This document shows, one piece after another, positions 62,816-64,000 of a DNA stretch of 64,000 nucleotides. The position numbers and the translations under genes were made by a program. Numbering within the stretch: the first letter of the stretch is position 1; each line of letters opens with the position of its first letter. The notes under the pieces are model-generated. The model was not told the origin of the DNA. It saw nothing but the letters and a program-made list of their open reading frames with translations, and made no database searches. This stretch comes from Holophagales bacterium (GTDB lineage Bacteria > Acidobacteriota > Thermoanaerobaculia > Multivoradales > Multivoraceae), in NCBI GenBank assembly GCA_009837885.1, contig VXSP01000040.1:124001-188000 (forward strand), given 5' to 3'.

Positions 62816-63642
62816 TCGAACTCCAGCAGCACGTCCACGCTCTGGCCGTCGACCGTGACGGTGAACCGGTTCATGCCAAGGCGGAAGTGCTCGGCCAGTT
62901 CCTGGAAGTCGACCTCGCCCAGCCCGTCCACGATGGTGATCTCGATCCGTCGGATCTCCTGACCGTTGACGGCCGTGACGTGGGCCTCGCCGGTATCCGG
63001 CGCCAGGCCTGTGAACAGGAGCGGCAGGCTGGCGAGCCGGACCTCGGGGTCGATCCTGTCGTAAGGGATGCTGACTTCGAATCCGGGGATGTCGGCGCGG
63101 AGAACCGGGAGATCCCGGGGCGCCACGACCTCTACCTCGGCGGGGGTGGCGGTCTGCGCGTCGAAGATGACGCCGCGGTTCAGGTGCGCCTGCTTGCCCT
63201 TGATCAGGATGAACGGCCAGGCGATGACCTTGGCCAGGACCGCGGCGGTCACGAAGCGGCCCCTGCCGGAGCGGTCGTAGCCGCCGGTGAGTCGGATCGA
63301 CGTCTCGTCCACCGCGGCGACCGTGTTCGCGTCTACCTCTAGCCTGCCCCGGATGCCGGCGATCTTGGCCCGCCGTGCCTTGCTGACCTCGGACCAGACC
63401 ACGGTGCCCGCTTCGATGACGACGCGGCCATCGATCACGACATCTTCGGCGACCGTGGCGCGGACGCGGTCTCCCGGCCGGACGAAGTTGCTGGACTTCT
63501 TCTTCGTCGAGAGGCTCTCGTCGAGGACGCAGTAGACGGTCGTTCCGGCTGGAATGCGAACCCTCTCGGCCATCAAGGCGGCCGGCAGGGTGAGAAACAG
63601 CAAGCCGGCGACGGCGGCCCGGAACGTGGTGGCGTAACGCAT
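62809..63642 (-). CDS. Secreted hypothetical protein
   Basis: 277 aa from ATG 63642. The signal is TFRAAVAGLLFLTLPAALMAE. It continues VRIPAGTTVYCVLDESLSTKKKSSNFVRPGDRVRATVAEDVVIDG, a small beta-rich domain typical of periplasmic proteins that begin with a parameter-like P-A-G-T-x-V segment, and SIRLTGGYDRSGRGRFV. The C half is beta-sandwich-like (EAHVTAVNGQEIRRIEITIVDG) and ends DVLLEFEF, the Phe/aromatic end sometimes seen in outer-membrane proteins. Function unknown. Confidence 0.75.
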   Translation of the reverse strand: MRYATTFRAAVAGLLFLTLPAALMAERVRIPAGTTVYCVLDESLSTKKKSSNFVRPGDRVRATVAEDVVIDGRVVIEAGTVVWSEVSKARRAKIAGIRGRLEVDANTVAAVDETSIRLTGGYDRSGRGRFVTAAVLAKVIAWPFILIKGKQAHLNRGVIFDAQTATPAEVEVVAPRDLPVLRADIPGFEVSIPYDRIDPEVRLASLPLLFTGLAPDTGEAHVTAVNGQEIRRIEITIVDGLGEVDFQELAEHFRLGMNRFTVTVDGQSVDVLLEFEF

Positions 63643-63740
63643 GAAGAGGCCCTCAGGATTGTGGTCTTCGTAGTAGCAGTACGGCGACAGGCGTCTTCCG
63701 GTTTCGCCGTACCGCAGGTGATACCGTGGCGCCTTCGCGC

Positions 63741-64000
63741 ATGAGCTTGATCGTCTGGTCCTGGCTGTTCCTGGTCGTCTATCTGGGCGGCATGCTGGCC
63801 TTCGGCGTGATCGGCCGGAACCGGGTTCAAGGCGCCGACGACTTCGCGACGGCCCGGGCGGCCTACGGGCCTTTCTTCCTCGCCCTCGCCTTCGCCGCAA
63901 CGACCGCGAGCGGCGCGACATTCCTCGGCTTCCCGGGGCTTGCCTACGAGCACGGCACCGCGGCGCTGCTGTCGGCGGTGCTGTACCCGGCCGGCGTGTA
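63741..64000 (+). CDS. Sodium:solute symporter family protein (3' end outside window)
   Basis: About 86 visible residues from ATG 63741: SLIVWSWLFLVVYLGGMLAFGVIGRNRVQGADDFATARAAYGPFFLALAFAATTASGATFLGFPGLAYEHG. A first helix, then D-D-F-x-x-A-R and helix 2 with T-T-A-S-G-A-T-F-L-G, is the conserved SSS-family start with the Na-site region. The gene runs out of the window. It is divergent from the previous gene with about 98 bp between. Confidence 0.75.
   Translation, partial: MSLIVWSWLFLVVYLGGMLAFGVIGRNRVQGADDFATARAAYGPFFLALAFAATTASGATFLGFPGLAYEHGTAALLSAVLYPAGV

Overview
The window is about 64 kb of high-GC (roughly two-thirds G+C), densely coded bacterial chromosome with no rRNA, tRNA, phage or insertion-sequence genes that I can see. 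The gene families point to an Acidobacteriota-like bacterium: an Oar-type TonB receptor with a carboxypeptidase-regulatory domain, an acidobacterial-type VWA protein, three DUF5916/CBM9-like outer-membrane proteins, a pentaheme ActA with a split ActB, and many secreted proteins. This assignment is an inference from family content, not a proven taxonomy.

Layout. 1-3794 (+): surface-sugar genes (NAD-dependent epimerase cut by the window edge, cupin sugar epimerase, heptose-type GHMP kinase, sugar C-methyltransferase). 3973-6271 (+): a lipoprotein with an HEAAH zinc motif, then an AAA/DUF4143 ATPase with unusual hairpins over its start. 6298-10336: PQQ-type beta-propeller (-), GT2 glycosyltransferase, a VapBC pair, a CysE-like acetyltransferase and a DUF4160 protein (+). 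10456-12998: a decayed MBL-hydrolase remnant, a metzincin-like protease, the intact MBL hydrolase and a Phd/PIN toxin-antitoxin pair (-). 13171-20009 (+): acyl-CoA synthetase, biotin-dependent acyl-CoA carboxylase beta and alpha subunits, enoyl-CoA hydratase and a GST, probably one catabolic operon. 20244-25782 (+): an alternative complex III-like electron-transfer module (ActA pentaheme, ActB split in two, ActC, ActD). 25864-28590 (-): TonB receptor, divergent from an acyl-CoA dehydrogenase (28957-30231, +).

30779-41105: a PHP-type phosphoesterase and amidohydrolase overlapping pair, a DUF3500 protein, the first DUF5916 protein, a VWA protein, and a set of small secreted proteins of unknown function.

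41323-49319 (-) is the most unusual part. Reading in the direction of transcription it holds a small hypothetical protein, a membrane-anchored thioredoxin-like protein, a membrane-anchored C39-type cysteine peptidase and four consecutive short secreted or leader-type peptides. One of these is only 57 aa and ends its leader in a canonical double-glycine motif. After a hairpin terminator come two related polytopic membrane proteins, an ABC ATPase and two Yip1-like membrane proteins. All four peptides carry exactly two cysteines in their mature region, bracketing a 21-36 residue segment and followed by a very short tail. I read this as a candidate disulfide-looped exported peptide (bacteriocin-like) system with its processing protease, thiol oxidoreductase and transporter.

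49581-53219 (-): a full-length SWIM/SNF2 helicase followed by a strong terminator. 53433-57955 (-): two tandem DUF5916 paralogues. 58022-64000: an alkyl-sulfatase-like MBL hydrolase, a small membrane protein, an S9 dipeptidyl peptidase, two hypothetical proteins and the start of a sodium:solute symporter cut by the window edge. At least three families of short hairpin-rich intergenic repeats are scattered through the window.
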